Assembly (NCBI GenBank): GCA_027943245.1
Contig: JANDJZ010000226.1
Coordinates: forward strand, 1-64,000
DNA length: 64,000 nucleotides
Source: Acanthamoeba sp. SK_2022b
Lineage: Eukaryota > Discosea > Longamoebia > Acanthamoebidae
Direction of reading: 5' to 3'
Below, one piece after another: positions 32,565 to 43,246 of the stretch; position 1 is the stretch's first letter; each line of letters opens with the position of its first letter. A program made the position numbers and the translations under genes. Under the pieces are notes generated by a model. It saw nothing but the letters and a program-made list of their open reading frames with translations, was not told where the DNA came from and ran no database searches.

Positions 32565-34398
32565 ATGTCTACTCCCACCGCGTCACCCTCTCCCCTCGCT
32601 GCATCGAACGGATCGCAGCAAGCACAGAAGGATTTCCACAAGGCCTCGAAGAAGTCGATCGCGCAGGCAGTCGAGAATGCTGTGGCTCATCTGATTGAGT
32701 CGGTCGACGGCCACAAGAACGAGGATGGCAGGCCCTACACCGACCAAGACAAGGTCAACTTCGCCAAGGATCTCCACGATTTCAGCGGCGTCTTCAGCTC
32801 CTTCCTCAAGCAGCGCGGTCAGGTCATCGACTGGAATCTGATCAACCCGCCCCCCAAGGGCATGATCGTTCCCTACGCCGAGCTGCCCGCCGTGCCCGAC
32901 GCCGACAAGGGCAGCTTCCTCGACAAGCTTGTCGTCCTCAAGCTCAACGGTGGTCTCGGTACCACCATGGGCTGTGTTGGTCCCAAGTCAGCGATCGAGG
33001 TGCACTCCAAGTACACCTTCCTCGATCTCACCGTCCAACAGATTGAGGTGCGCTCCCTCCTTGAGATCTTCCCACTGTGACTCTTCGCCAATCGTTCCAA
33101 ATGCTAACAATTCTATCTCTTGCCGTAACTTCTGCCCTTGCGTAGTACTTGAATAAGAAGCACAACTCCAACGTGCCGCTGGTGCTCATGAACTCTTTCA
33201 ACACGCACAAGATGACCCAGAAGATCTTGCGCAAGTACCAGAACCACAAGCTCCAGATCGAAACCTTCAACCAGAGCCGCTACCCGAGGATCTTCAGGGA
33301 GACCCTCCTGCCGCTGCCCGATGACATCAACGGCACTCTCGACGACTGGTACCCTCCGGGTCACGGCGACGTCTTCCCCGCTCTCGTCAACTCTGGCCTC
33401 CTCGACAAGTTCCTCGCCGAGGGCAAGGAGTACATCTTTATTTCCAACGTCGACAACTTGGGCGCCACCGTCGACGTCAGTACGTTCTCTCTTCTCTCTC
33501 CACCATCTGTCGTGCATGAGCTCTGCATCGGCCCCGTATGCGTGTGTGTGCGTGTGCTGACACACGTTGGTGCGGCATGTCGCAGACATTTTGAAGCACA
33601 TGGTGGAGACCAACAACGAGTTCATCATGGAGGTGACCGACAAGACCAGGGCCGACATCAAGGGTGGTACCCTCATTGACTACGAGGGCAAGCCCAAGCT
33701 TCTCGAGATCGCTCAGGTGCCCGAGAACAAGGTCGACGAGTTCAAGTCGATCAAGAAGTTCAAGATTTTCAACACCAACAACCTGTGGATCCGCCTCGAC
33801 GCCATCAAGCGCCTCATCGACAGCAAGGTTCTCGAGGACATGGACATCATCCAGAACCAGAAGTCTGTCAACGGTGCCAGCGTGATCCAGCTCGAGCGCG
33901 CCGCCGGTGCTGCGATGCAGTACTTCCAGAAGGCTCAGGGCGTCAATGTGCCTCGCTCGCGCTTCTTGCCCGTCAAGAGCTGCTCCGATCTCTTCGTCGT
34001 GCAGTCCAACCTCTATTCCCTCTATAATGGCTCGCTCGTCATGAACCCCGCCAGGCAGTTCACCACCGTGCCCTTCGTGAAGCTCGGCGAACACTTTAAC
34101 AAGGTTGAGCAGTACAAGAAGCGTTTCAGGAGCATCCCTGACATGCTGGTGTGTCTCTCATCCACCCTTCTCCCTCTTTCCCACTTCTTTCTCGTCGCGC
34201 TTTCTAATGCTCTCTGTGTGTGTTGTGTTAGGAACTCGACCACTTGACGGTCTCTGGCGACGTGACCTTTGGTGCAGGCGTCACGCTGGCCGGCACTGTC
34301 ATCATCGTGGCCAACCACGGTTCGAGGATCGACATTCCCGACGGCGCCGTCCTCGAGAACAAGGTGGTCTCTGGCAACCTCAGGATCCTCGACCACTA
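32565..34398 (+). CDS. UGP: UTP-glucose-1-phosphate uridylyltransferase
   Basis: Makes UDP-glucose for cell-wall polysaccharide, glycogen and glycosylation. Exons 32565-33047, 33146-33479, 33586-34148 and 34232-34398. Signature motifs: nucleotide-binding [34 protein letters not shown], the lysine-rich [17 protein letters not shown], the very conserved [26 protein letters not shown] and the C-terminal beta-helix ending [18 protein letters not shown]. Length (about 500 residues) and C-terminus match eukaryotic UGP throughout. Start: the first ATG, giving a short Ser/Thr/Pro-rich leader. In cyst-forming amoebae UDP-glucose feeds cellulose synthesis; that link is inferred. Confidence 0.96.
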
Positions 34399-35387
34399 AA
34401 CGAAACGCGAGAGAGAGCTCGAACGTCTTCAGTCCTACCTTTCCCCTTTACAACACCCGAGCCATGTTAAATACACGCAACCAAGCTTTTGACAATTACT
34501 TATGTGTTGTGCCCGGTAAGTCAAGGCCCTTCTCTTCTTCGGTTCCAGTCTTGGCCCTTCTCTTCTTCGGTGCGTGAAAGTGCTGCGCCCGACGTTCGCG
34601 AACATCCCAGACTGGTGGGAAGGTGAAGGCTTGGCGACACCTTCTCGTTTACAGCTTGGCTTCTTCGTAGAGTCGTCCCATTTAAATGGGTGGGCAAGGC
34701 CAGGCCTTCCAATGCTTTTCACACCAGCAGCCACACATTGCAATTCAAGGGATGCCTTGCATCTGTGCTCAAAAAGCCTACCCTATGGCACAGCGACACA
34801 GGAACCCCGCTTTTGGGCGGAGGCCGAATGCCCATCGCCTTCCTCTACTTCAGCCCAGAGGGCTCGAACAAGTCTTTGATCCTGCTTTTCTCCCTCATCA
34901 CCCCTTTTTGCTACCACCAAAGCGAGTGCCGCCGGCCACATGAGAAACAAGACGGCTTCCCCCCAAAAGCGGGGTTCCTGTGCCTTCGGAGTACAAAACC
35001 GCGCGGCCGTTGCCATCGTTGCGCGGGCAAGAAATGATACCAGAAATAGGCCGTCTCGGGCGGCCGGCAGAGGCTGGTGGCAGAGATATGCTTTGTCTTC
35101 CAAGGGACCCCGCTAGTGGAAGTGGCTCGCTCGCCGCACTTGCTTGCGAGTGCGTTCGAGCCCCACCCCGCTTACCGGCTCCTTTCAAGACTCTTTTTTG
35201 AAGTTCGACTTCCTTTTTTGGTCGCCATCCGATACCACAGATATAGATGTTTTCCTTTACCCTTTTCTTTTAAGCTTGAGGCAAAGAAAATCAAAGTCGC
35301 GAAAAAAGATCTTGCCAAGACCCAACGTAAACTTTGCAAGAGGTTCCAAACAGGCCAAACTACTTTCGTATCGTTTCGAGATTTGTT
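34399..35387. other. Intergenic region, 1 kb, with inverted repeat
   Basis: No gene is supported. It contains a short direct repeat (GGCCCTTCTCTTCTTCGG, twice within 34527-34572) and a perfect 21-base inverted repeat at 34797-34817 / 34962-34982. A T-rich stretch near 35200-35280 precedes the SAM-domain gene. Confidence 0.45.
34797..34982. repeat. Perfect 21-bp inverted repeat with 144-bp spacer
   Basis: CACAGGAACCCCGCTTTTGG plus one G at 34797-34817 is exactly reverse-complemented at 34962-34982. It may be the ends of a small non-autonomous element or a long hairpin. No flanking duplication was seen. Confidence 0.7.
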
Positions 35388-36454
35388 ATGGCCGACCTAC
35401 CCGAGACTTCCCCCACCCTCGCGTTGCCCCCGCCCGTTCTTTCGCCCGAAGCGGAAGCCTGGCTCACATCCAACAACCTCAATGAATTCGTGCCATTCTT
35501 GCGCGAGGCGGGCTTCATAGACATAGATTCCATCTCTACCATAACTGAGTCGTACGCCGCAGCCCCACCGGTGATCGCGTTGAATCGAAGCCCCTTTTGA
35601 CCGGGCCATCTACCAAATCTAACAACACATGGCGCATCACATACAGGGATGCGGAGGCGATAGGGATTTCCCAGCTAGGCGCTCGGCGTCGTCTCGTGCG
35701 TGCGATCCAGAGACTGGCCGCTACGCTGCCACCTTCATCGCTGCCGCACCCGCACCTCCCCCCTCGTGGCCTGCCCTACAACGTCCTCGCCATGCCCGGC
35801 TTGATGGGCTCGCCCTCGGACATGGACGACGATGCCCTGTCGCCCAAGAAGAAGCGAGGGCCCATGCGTTGCGGCAAGTGCCATCAGTGGAAGAAGACAT
35901 GCCACGGCCACTGCACGGTGCGCTGCACGTCCTTTGCCACCTGCCCCACACGCCACCGGCGAGCCCACCCCGAGCTCAAGGAGGAGGAAAAGGAGCAGCG
36001 ACGGAGGGAGGAGGAGGAGCGCAAGCGGAAGCGAGACGACGACGACAAGGAGGAGAAGCAAGGAGAGAAGAAGGTGCGCGGCGAGGAGGAAGAAGAGGAG
36101 GGCGACGTCATCGTCAACGGGATGGAGCTCAACGTCTCTGGCGGCCTGCCGATCGGAGACGCCCACGCACACAACGTGGTGATGATGGCCAACGGACAGG
36201 CCCTGGTCGTCCCCTCCGACTCTACAGATGTCCCTCACCAACACCTGCCGCACCAGCACCAGCAGCCCCAGCAGCAGCCACACATTCATCACCACCATCA
36301 ACAGCCACAGCCCCAGCAGCAGCCCATGCACCTCCAGCACCCACAGCAGCCATCGCCCCAGCCGCACCACCAACCGCAGCAACAGCAGCAGCCACCGCAG
36401 GCCGAGCACCAGCAAGGCCACCAGGAGGCGCTGGAGCTCAACCAAACCACTTAA
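35388..36454 (+). CDS. SAM-domain protein with Cys/His cluster and Gln/His/Pro-rich tail
   Basis: Two exons, 35388-35548 and 35649-36454; the junction restores the middle of a SAM domain (WLTSNNLNEFVPFLREAGF, IDIDSISTITEDAEAIGI, LGARRRLVRAIQRL, residues about 20-85). SAM domains mediate protein-protein or RNA contacts. It is followed by a compact Cys/His cluster (CGKCHQWKKTCHGHC, then C..FATCPTRHRRAHPE) that could bind zinc. Next come a charged Glu/Lys/Arg helix and a tail of Gln, His and Pro repeats, typical of nuclear regulators. No enzyme domain is seen. A nuclear regulatory role is inference. Start: the first ATG of the frame, preceded by a T/A-rich leader. Confidence 0.75.
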
Positions 36455-37066
36455 CGGTCTTGTTCGTACTAGTTTGAAAGAACAAGCTAGCTAGTAATCT
36501 TAAAACCAACCAGGCCAGAGGTGAACCAGCACTTGATTTATTAGTATTATGATTATTAGAAAATTATTATTATTATTTGTCCGAAGAGAGCCGGCTGTGT
36601 TTTGCGGGCCCTATCGTCGAGGGAAGGTTGTAGCAGCGCAGGTTGGCTTTGCTGCTGCTGATGCTGCTGCGTGAAGACGGCGAGAGGGAACTGAAGGATA
36701 AGGTGTTGTTGTATCCGTGTACGAGCTCGTGCCGCTCGCCGTGCTGTAAGCACGCCATAAATAACAAGGGAGAAAAAACCTCGATGCGATCGAAGGCTCC
36801 GGATGAAGTAGACGAAGACGGTTCGATGTCGGAGGAGCGAGAAGAGGAGGTCATCATACAAGGCCGCACGCCGACGACAGGCTGGTCGGATCGAGAACTG
36901 TTGAGGGTCTCGACAGAACAGCGAGCGCGGCGTGAGCTAAGAGGTAAAAGCAGAGGCGTAGCGAAGCAGTCGTTGAAGTTGAAGTAGTAGTAGTAGCTGA
37001 TGATGAAAGAGGTAGAGGAGACGTAGAGGAGAGAGAAGATAGTGGCAGAGAAGGTAAAATGCTAGC
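36455..37066. other. Convergent 3' spacer, 0.6 kb
   Basis: Lies between the stops of the SAM-domain gene (plus) and the CDC25 gene (minus). ATT-rich near 36540-36580, with TAG repeats near 36986. An open frame at 36643-36987 has no domain and is not called. Confidence 0.4.
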
Positions 37067-40000
37067 TTACACGGGCCTTCCGGTGAGGGTGGAGAGGCAT
37101 GCGAAGGATTGGCTCTTCTGCTTCTTCCAGCTCCTCTTCTTGGCGAGCGCGTTCCATTTCTGCAGGTCGGCCTTGAAGGCTGGATCCTGCATCATGCGAT
37201 ACTCGGGAGGCGTGCAGTGCTCGCTCTGCGCCATGGCGAGGCCACCACGCTCCGGATTAGACGCGAGCACCACACGGGGCAACCCCCGACACGGGCGCGT
37301 GCGGCGTGTGCGTGGTCGATCCGTTACCTTGCCCTTCTCAAAGAACTCCTTGTAGCCACCGTGAAGAAGATACACATGGGGATAGCAGGTCTTGGGGTGC
37401 CTGTCAATGTTGGCCTGACGATCCAGCTTGCGCAGGTGCCTGATCCTGCGCAGTCCACCACCACCAACACAACTCGAAGATGAGTCCATCGCCGGGAGTG
37501 CGTGGAGAAGGCGAGGGGGGGAGGGCGTGAGCGAACCCTGCGGGGCCTCTCTTGGATGAAAACTCGCAGTGGAAGATGATGATGGTCTTGTCCCAGTCGG
37601 GCAGGTCGCGGTTGACAGGGAATCTCTCCTCGATCGAGTCGAGCAGAGGCAAGTTGATCGCGCCCTGGGCGTGTGTTATCACGGCGGCGGCAAGTGAGAA
37701 CGCAGACCCACCGGTGCAGGCGTCAGGGGGAAGCATCGCACCTCAATGTGGCCGCCCTCGTACTCGTACGGATACCGGCAGTCGACGATGATCACTTCCG
37801 TAAAGACGTTGGAGTACTGGCCAGCCAGGACCTTCATCACCTGCAGAGAGAGAGAGAGAGAGAGAGACATCCGCGTGAGCTGGGCCGACGAGAAAGCGTA
37901 TGTGGGGGGGGGGGTTAGCGCTGCACCGTCTCGGCGGAGATGGCGTCGAGGTGCGAGGAGTCCGACACAACGGGGAGCACTGGCTTCTGATACCCTTCCT
38001 ACTCCGCGCGCAAGCGACACGTGGAGGCAGCAGAGAGAGAGAGGAGAGAGAGTTGGCATGACGGCCTTTACGCGACGGTCTGTGTGGACAATAGGCAAGA
38101 GATGGAAGGGGGGGGGGGATACGGACCGTGATGTCGGAAATGGATGAGCAGGAGAAGGCCATTCGCGAGGGCTTGGTCTGAAGGCTCCTCTTTCTCTTGG
38201 CCTGCAGCAGGGCCAGCGTGAAGTCGGCCGAGTTGCTGAGGTCCTGCTCGCTGTCGTCCTCGCACTCCTCCTCATCCTCGACGCCTTTGGGGTGTACGGG
38301 CTCCCTGCGTCGGGCCAGAGGGTACGTGCCCGTCTGGCTCCCCCATTCCTGCGATACCCCCCCCCCCAATGTGAGCGTCAAGGCTTTGGAATGGCCTCGC
38401 GATCTCGCGTACCATCGACAGCGCGGCATTCAGGTTGGACAAGCTGATCGAGCGCGTTCGAAGCGAAGGCGGCTGGAAGGGACTCTGCGGAACCGGAGTC
38501 GGTGCGGGTGCTCGCCGATTGCCATTGTGACCCTGGTCGTGGGAATGGGAGCCGTGTGAGTGGTTGCAGCCCACCTCCCCACGAATTGGGCGCGAGCACA
38601 CACGGCACGCGGAGCATCCAAGCGCCTGGGATCGGGCACGTGGGTGGGGTGGGGAGCACACGTACCGCCGACAGCGTAAAGCTGAGCACGTCGTCTGAGG
38701 AGGAGGACGGCAAGAGGGGCTCCGACTTGGAGAAGGGACCCATGCTAGCGAGGGGCTCGTTGAGAGCAAAGGAGGGCAGGACGGGAGGCGTAGATGGCGG
38801 GCGCGCAGGCGAGGGCTGGCCGAGAGGCGAGAGGGATCGCACGGCGCGGCTGCCGCGGGACTTGGCGCCCTGACGCGCAGGCGAGTGGAAGGCCGAGGCG
38901 TCGCTCCGTCGGCTGATGCGAGGGGAGAGGTTGAGCGAGCTGTGGAGCAGGGTGCTCTTCTGCGCCACCCGCTTGTTCAGGGGAAGCGATCCAGACGAGG
39001 TGGCCGTGAACGAGATAGACGGCGCAGACGACACGCGCATGGGCGAGGCCGCTACCCCGCTTGAAGACGACGACGACGAGGGGAGGGAGGAAGATGCAGA
39101 GCCCGACGAGGAAGCCGAAGAGAGAGAAGAAAAAAGGAGAGAGTCGAGACTGTTGTGTGAGGCGGAACCTTCGTCGGCCGGCACGCCCTTTAGGGTCTGG
39201 AGGTCGACGTGGTGGGTGGGCACGGACTTGGCGCGTCGTGCGGAAGGGGGGCTGCTGTGTCCGCGGTCGGTTGCGGCACGCAGGCCACTACTACGGTGCC
39301 GTGGAATGCCCACAGTAAGCATAGTGCCCGCTGACGAGCCGTCACCTGGCAAGCCCAAATGGTCACCGCCACCATTGCGGAAGTTGAAGTGGTTCTCTTT
39401 GTCGCGTTCGAACGCGTCAGAAGCCTGGGTGAAGCAGTTGTCATCACGCGAGAACGAATTCGATCGAAGCTTGGAGCGAATGTGGTCGGGATCTATCTGT
39501 GGGATCACCGAGATCTCGCGCAGTGCCTCGACGTCCCAGGGCTGGCCGCTCAGCGAGGGAGCGGATGAGAACGACGTTGGTGCTGCCGCGACTGAGATGC
39601 GTGGTAGCAAATCTACCGAACGAGAGCGTGGACCGAGGGCACCTTTGGTCACGCCAAGGCGCTGCTGCTGCGGATGTGGGGTCGACTTTCGCAAAGGCGA
39701 TGCTGGCGATGCATAGAGATAGGCCTGCTGCTGCTCATCGCCGCTGCTGGAATCCTCGTCATATTGCACCATCGACAAGCCTCGTCGCGGAACGGGAACA
39801 CTGACGGTATCGTAGTCATCGAAAGGCTCCGAGCACGTGTACGCATCTTCGAAGTCCTCGTCCATCGAGAACTCGCCCCCATCGTCGAAAGTGGATCGGT
39901 CCGTGTTGCGGCGAGGCGAAATGGCAGGAGATCCGGAGGGGCTCACCAGCCGAGTAGCACGTAGGGAACGAGTGAGTGAGAGCAGTTCTGTTGACGGCGA

Positions 40001-40111
40001 TGCCGCCCGCGCCCTCGGTCGTGTGCGCGTTGGTGGGGCCAATGATCTTGGGCGGCCTAGTCCCAGCTCCTGAATCTCTGCAGATGCCTCCTCGAAGTCC
40101 ATGTTGTTCAT
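37067..40111 (-). CDS. CDC25: CDC25-type dual-specificity phosphatase
   Basis: Removes inhibitory phosphates from CDK1 at mitotic entry. The large first exon (40111 to about 38666) is Ser/Pro/Arg-rich, with many possible phosphorylation sites and little structure, as in animal and yeast CDC25 regulatory regions. The C-terminal catalytic rhodanese-fold domain is built from several small exons: [48 protein letters not shown] (catalytic HC-x5-R), [18 protein letters not shown] and [11 protein letters not shown]. 'HCEFSS.RGP' is diagnostic. An intron falls directly after the active-site loop. The stop is at 37067. Introns carry GA tracts (CT in sense). Only the exon 1 end was fixed to the base. 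Confidence 0.93.
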
Positions 40112-40674
40112 GGTTTGATGTTGTACGGTCTTCTCAGCTGAACTGCTGGGCCCAGGTGCTCATCGATTCAATCGAACCTAATCGATTGAATGCGAAGAAG
40201 AAATCGAGAGAGCCCCCTACGCTGAATGGAAACCCCCGTCAAGAGTGCCGCCGTACGTCGTGGGCCTTGCGTGGATGGTTGTGAGAGGTGGGCTCGCCGC
40301 TCTCTCGTCGCGGTTGTGAGAGGTTTACGCGCTCGCGCGCCAAGAGCGTGTTGGGTCTACCGCAGTATTGCTGCCGGGTTGTGGAATTGTGTGGCGCACC
40401 CGCGCCTCGTTGCCACAATCGCAGCTGGTGGTCTGCTGGCTGTTGCAAAGTTTTGGCGCCAAAACGATTTTTTCGCGTCTCGAGCTCATCACGGCTGCGC
40501 AAAGGAAGGCGAGAGAGGCCAGATTGGGCACACCTTCCAAAAGCACGCCGTGGAACAAATAGGGAACAGATTGACTTCTGTTTCCGTTCCCAAGCCCAGG
40601 CGATCAAATCGAATGGCGCTAGAAAGGACCACCTGCTCGTGTTTTCCGCTCTTTGGTCTTGCGTCGCAGTGTTG
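40112..40674. promoter_or_regulatory. Upstream region of the CDC25 gene
   Basis: 563 bases between the start of the CDC25 gene and the stop of the upstream minus-strand prenyltransferase gene. A plus-strand ATG ORF of 150 codons (40226-40678) crosses it; it has no recognisable domain and I treat it as chance in GC-rich DNA. Confidence 0.4.
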
Positions 40675-41148
40675 CTAACAGCGGTCGCCCTGAGTGCTGT
40701 TGCCGGACTCCGGCTCCTGGGCGGCCAGGCTAGCGATCAGGTCACCCTGCCGTTGTGTGACGACTCCCAAGAAGTGTTGCGTTCGCTGGGTGCGCTCGGC
40801 TTCCACCTTTTCCGACGCTCCGCGGAGAGAGGCGCCGCTGTTGCTGCCGCCGGCCTGCGGTAGATCGCGCAGGTCCTGTTCCTTCTGGCTCTGCTGCTTG
40901 GTTCGTCCGAACTCTTCCCGACGCTCCTGCAGGAGCGGGGCGAGATTGGCAAGTGCGACACGTCGTAAGGAAAGGAAGGAGATTAGCAAGTCACCGTACG
41001 GAAAACGAAATGTGGTGAAAGTTCCCGTACTTGGATATGCGCGTGGTTTTGTTGGTAGAAGAGAATTGTTCGATACAGGTCCCAGGCTGAAAACTCCGGC
41101 CACAACACGTCCACAAAGGAGAAGCAGGAGTGCGCACACTAACGCATT

Positions 41149-41205
<57 letters not shown>

Positions 41206-42269
41206 TGACGTCATGCCTCGCAGTGGTTAGATGAAGCAAACTGTAGAGGCAAAGTAACGGGGAAGAGGAGCGAGCGCGGCAGCTGGTACCTGCCACAGGA
41301 GGAAATCGCTCAGCCGCTTCTCGCCGGAGGTGCGGATGAGAATGTCCAGCGGCGGGCAGCCGGACGTGTACATACACTCCTCCAGTAGGTCGCCATTGAT
41401 GTCCCTATGTCGTATCACTCCGCTGTTAGCGTTGAGGTCAAAACGGGGGAAACAGAGACCGCTCACGTACTCGACGTTGATGAGACCCTCCTGCACGCCG
41501 GCAGAGAGGGTTTTGGCAGCAGTCACGATCTCTGCTCGTGCTGTGTAGGAGAAGCACACGTTCAATACCGCCCTGCGCGACACGACCGTGCGAGTGTTAG
41601 CTCGAACAGCGCCCTAAACCCTTAACGAATCCCAAGCCGCTCGTACTTGGTGTTGTTTCGTGTGTTGTGTATGGCCGTCGCCATCGAACGCTGCAAGTAG
41701 TCGGGCACCAGGGAAAGGTCTCCGAGGACTCGGATCGACACTCCATATTTGTGAACGACGCTCCTGGAGGCGGCACGGCATAAGACGGGCGCAGAGCAAT
41801 TCAGAATGGGTGGTGGGTGGCGTACTCTTGGCCGAGAAGCTCCTCGAACTTCTCCGCCGCGAGGTGCATCAGTGCGCTCACTTCTTCGGGGCTCCTTTTG
41901 AAGTTCTCGATAGAGAAGGCGTACACGGTCACCACTTCCACTCCTAACTCCAGACACCACTCCAGTGCCTGCAACACCACGGGCTGTCAAAGAGGGAGCA
42001 GGATAAAGGTTCCGGAATACGCGTACCTCTTTGAGTTTGTTGAAGCCGAGAGTGTGGCCAACGATTTTCTCCATCGACCTCTTTTGAGCGAATCTTCGAT
42101 TTCCGTCCATGATGAAGCCGATGTGCCTCGGCAGAGGGCCAAAGGAAAGAACTGTATTGAAGAATTTGCGGGTCCACACCTCATACCAAGGTCGAGGAGT
42201 GCTACCATCAGGCCGCCGAATTTGCGTCTTATTGCCGATGGGTCCATCTCTCTCTGTTGCTTCCATCAT
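40675..42269 (-). CDS. DHDDS: cis-Prenyltransferase, dehydrodolichyl diphosphate synthase
   Basis: Elongates farnesyl diphosphate with isopentenyl units in cis to make the dolichol backbone for N-glycosylation at the ER. The conserved regions appear in order over about seven exons: [13 protein letters not shown] (substrate loop), [79 protein letters not shown] (diphosphate-binding RTSGE..LSDFL) and [14 protein letters not shown]. Exon 1 is 42269-42027 and exon 2 starts at 41968. The last exon is a Gln/Glu/Arg-rich C-terminal extension of about 90 residues ([18 protein letters not shown]) with no known domain. One intron holds a long CA (sense) repeat. Confidence 0.92.
41150..41204 (+). repeat. 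(GT)n microsatellite in intron
   Basis: About 27 GT units in the intron upstream of the [11 protein letters not shown] exon of the minus-strand prenyltransferase gene; the sense strand therefore reads CA. Confidence 0.95.
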
Positions 42270-43246
42270 CCCTCAGCGATGGAACACGTGGCAAATAAAC
42301 AGGCCCTCGCGTTTGTTCCAAGTTTTCTTTTGGTTTCCTCTAGTTTCTCCTAACGAAAAACAGTTTTTCTCAAACTGACGACCGCAGTAACAAAATCTCA
42401 CTGAAACCATCATGTCAGAACAGATACAACCTGACCTTCCCAGAGGTGATTCACAGAGGTGATCAGGCCTGATCATAGCAGAATCAAAAAAAAAAAAAAA
42501 CCAGATGTCAAGGAGATTACAGAAAAGACTGTGGGAGTGATGGCAGTCTTGGTGTACCTGGGCAAATACAAGGAAACAGCAGCTTAATGGTATGGCCCAC
42601 TTGCCCCAATATAACACAGCAAACTGACCCAAACAATAAACAGGTACAAAGCCAAAGGTGGGCCATCAATTCACTTGATAAAGTCAGTTATAGGTCATCC
42701 ACAGGCACTGCATGATATCAAGGGCAGGGCCACCACCCAGCCCTGACATTTTTCCAAATGTTTAAAAAATTCTCATGTTCACCAAGCAAAATATAACATG
42801 AAACATTTTGAATATTTGTGGCAAACAGAGGGAACTTTACCCTTAATTGCTCCTCTCCTACTCAAACAGTCTAGCAGCTTCAGCAGCTGGATGAACCACT
42901 CCTTTATTGAGTGCCTCTTAGCTGCAGGGGACTCGGCCCTTATTTATCCCTGTCACAGCTGATCACTGGAGAACGAAACTTCGCAGAACGAATAAAAGAG
43001 CGGAGAAAAGAGTTCTGGAAAGGACAGAAAAAGGCGAGAACGCGAGTAGATGTGGCTTCGAAGAGCCCAGCCTCTTGTTTCTTTATCGTACCCATCCCGG
43101 GTGAGCACTACTGGAAGCAAGCGAGGAAGGTGTTAAGAACAGGAAGGTCAAACGAACAGCAAAGAGAAGGAGGACTGGCAGGAGAAGTGGCGAAGAAGAC
43201 GCAGAGCTTGAACGAAACTACGATAGAGCGTCGGGATTGGGAGAAA
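42270..43246. promoter_or_regulatory. Divergent upstream region, partly AT-rich
   Basis: Separates the starts of the prenyltransferase gene (minus) and the NFX1-like gene (plus). The part at 42350-42880 is AT-rich, with a 15-A run (42487-42501) and a local direct repeat (ACAGAGGTGAT twice, about 42448-42463); it resembles the transposon-relic regions in composition, but I find no matching motif. The frame of the NFX1-like gene stays open upstream of 43247 but without an ATG. Confidence 0.4.

Noticed and set aside
35085..35190. tRNA-like GTTCGAGCCCC near 35155
   Set aside because: Only 4 of 5 T-stem pairs form and no acceptor or D arm could be found around it.
40226..40678. 150-codon plus-strand ORF upstream of the CDC25 gene
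   Set aside because: Begins with ATG but has no recognisable domain and lies where the CDC25 promoter must be; treated as chance unless transcripts show otherwise.
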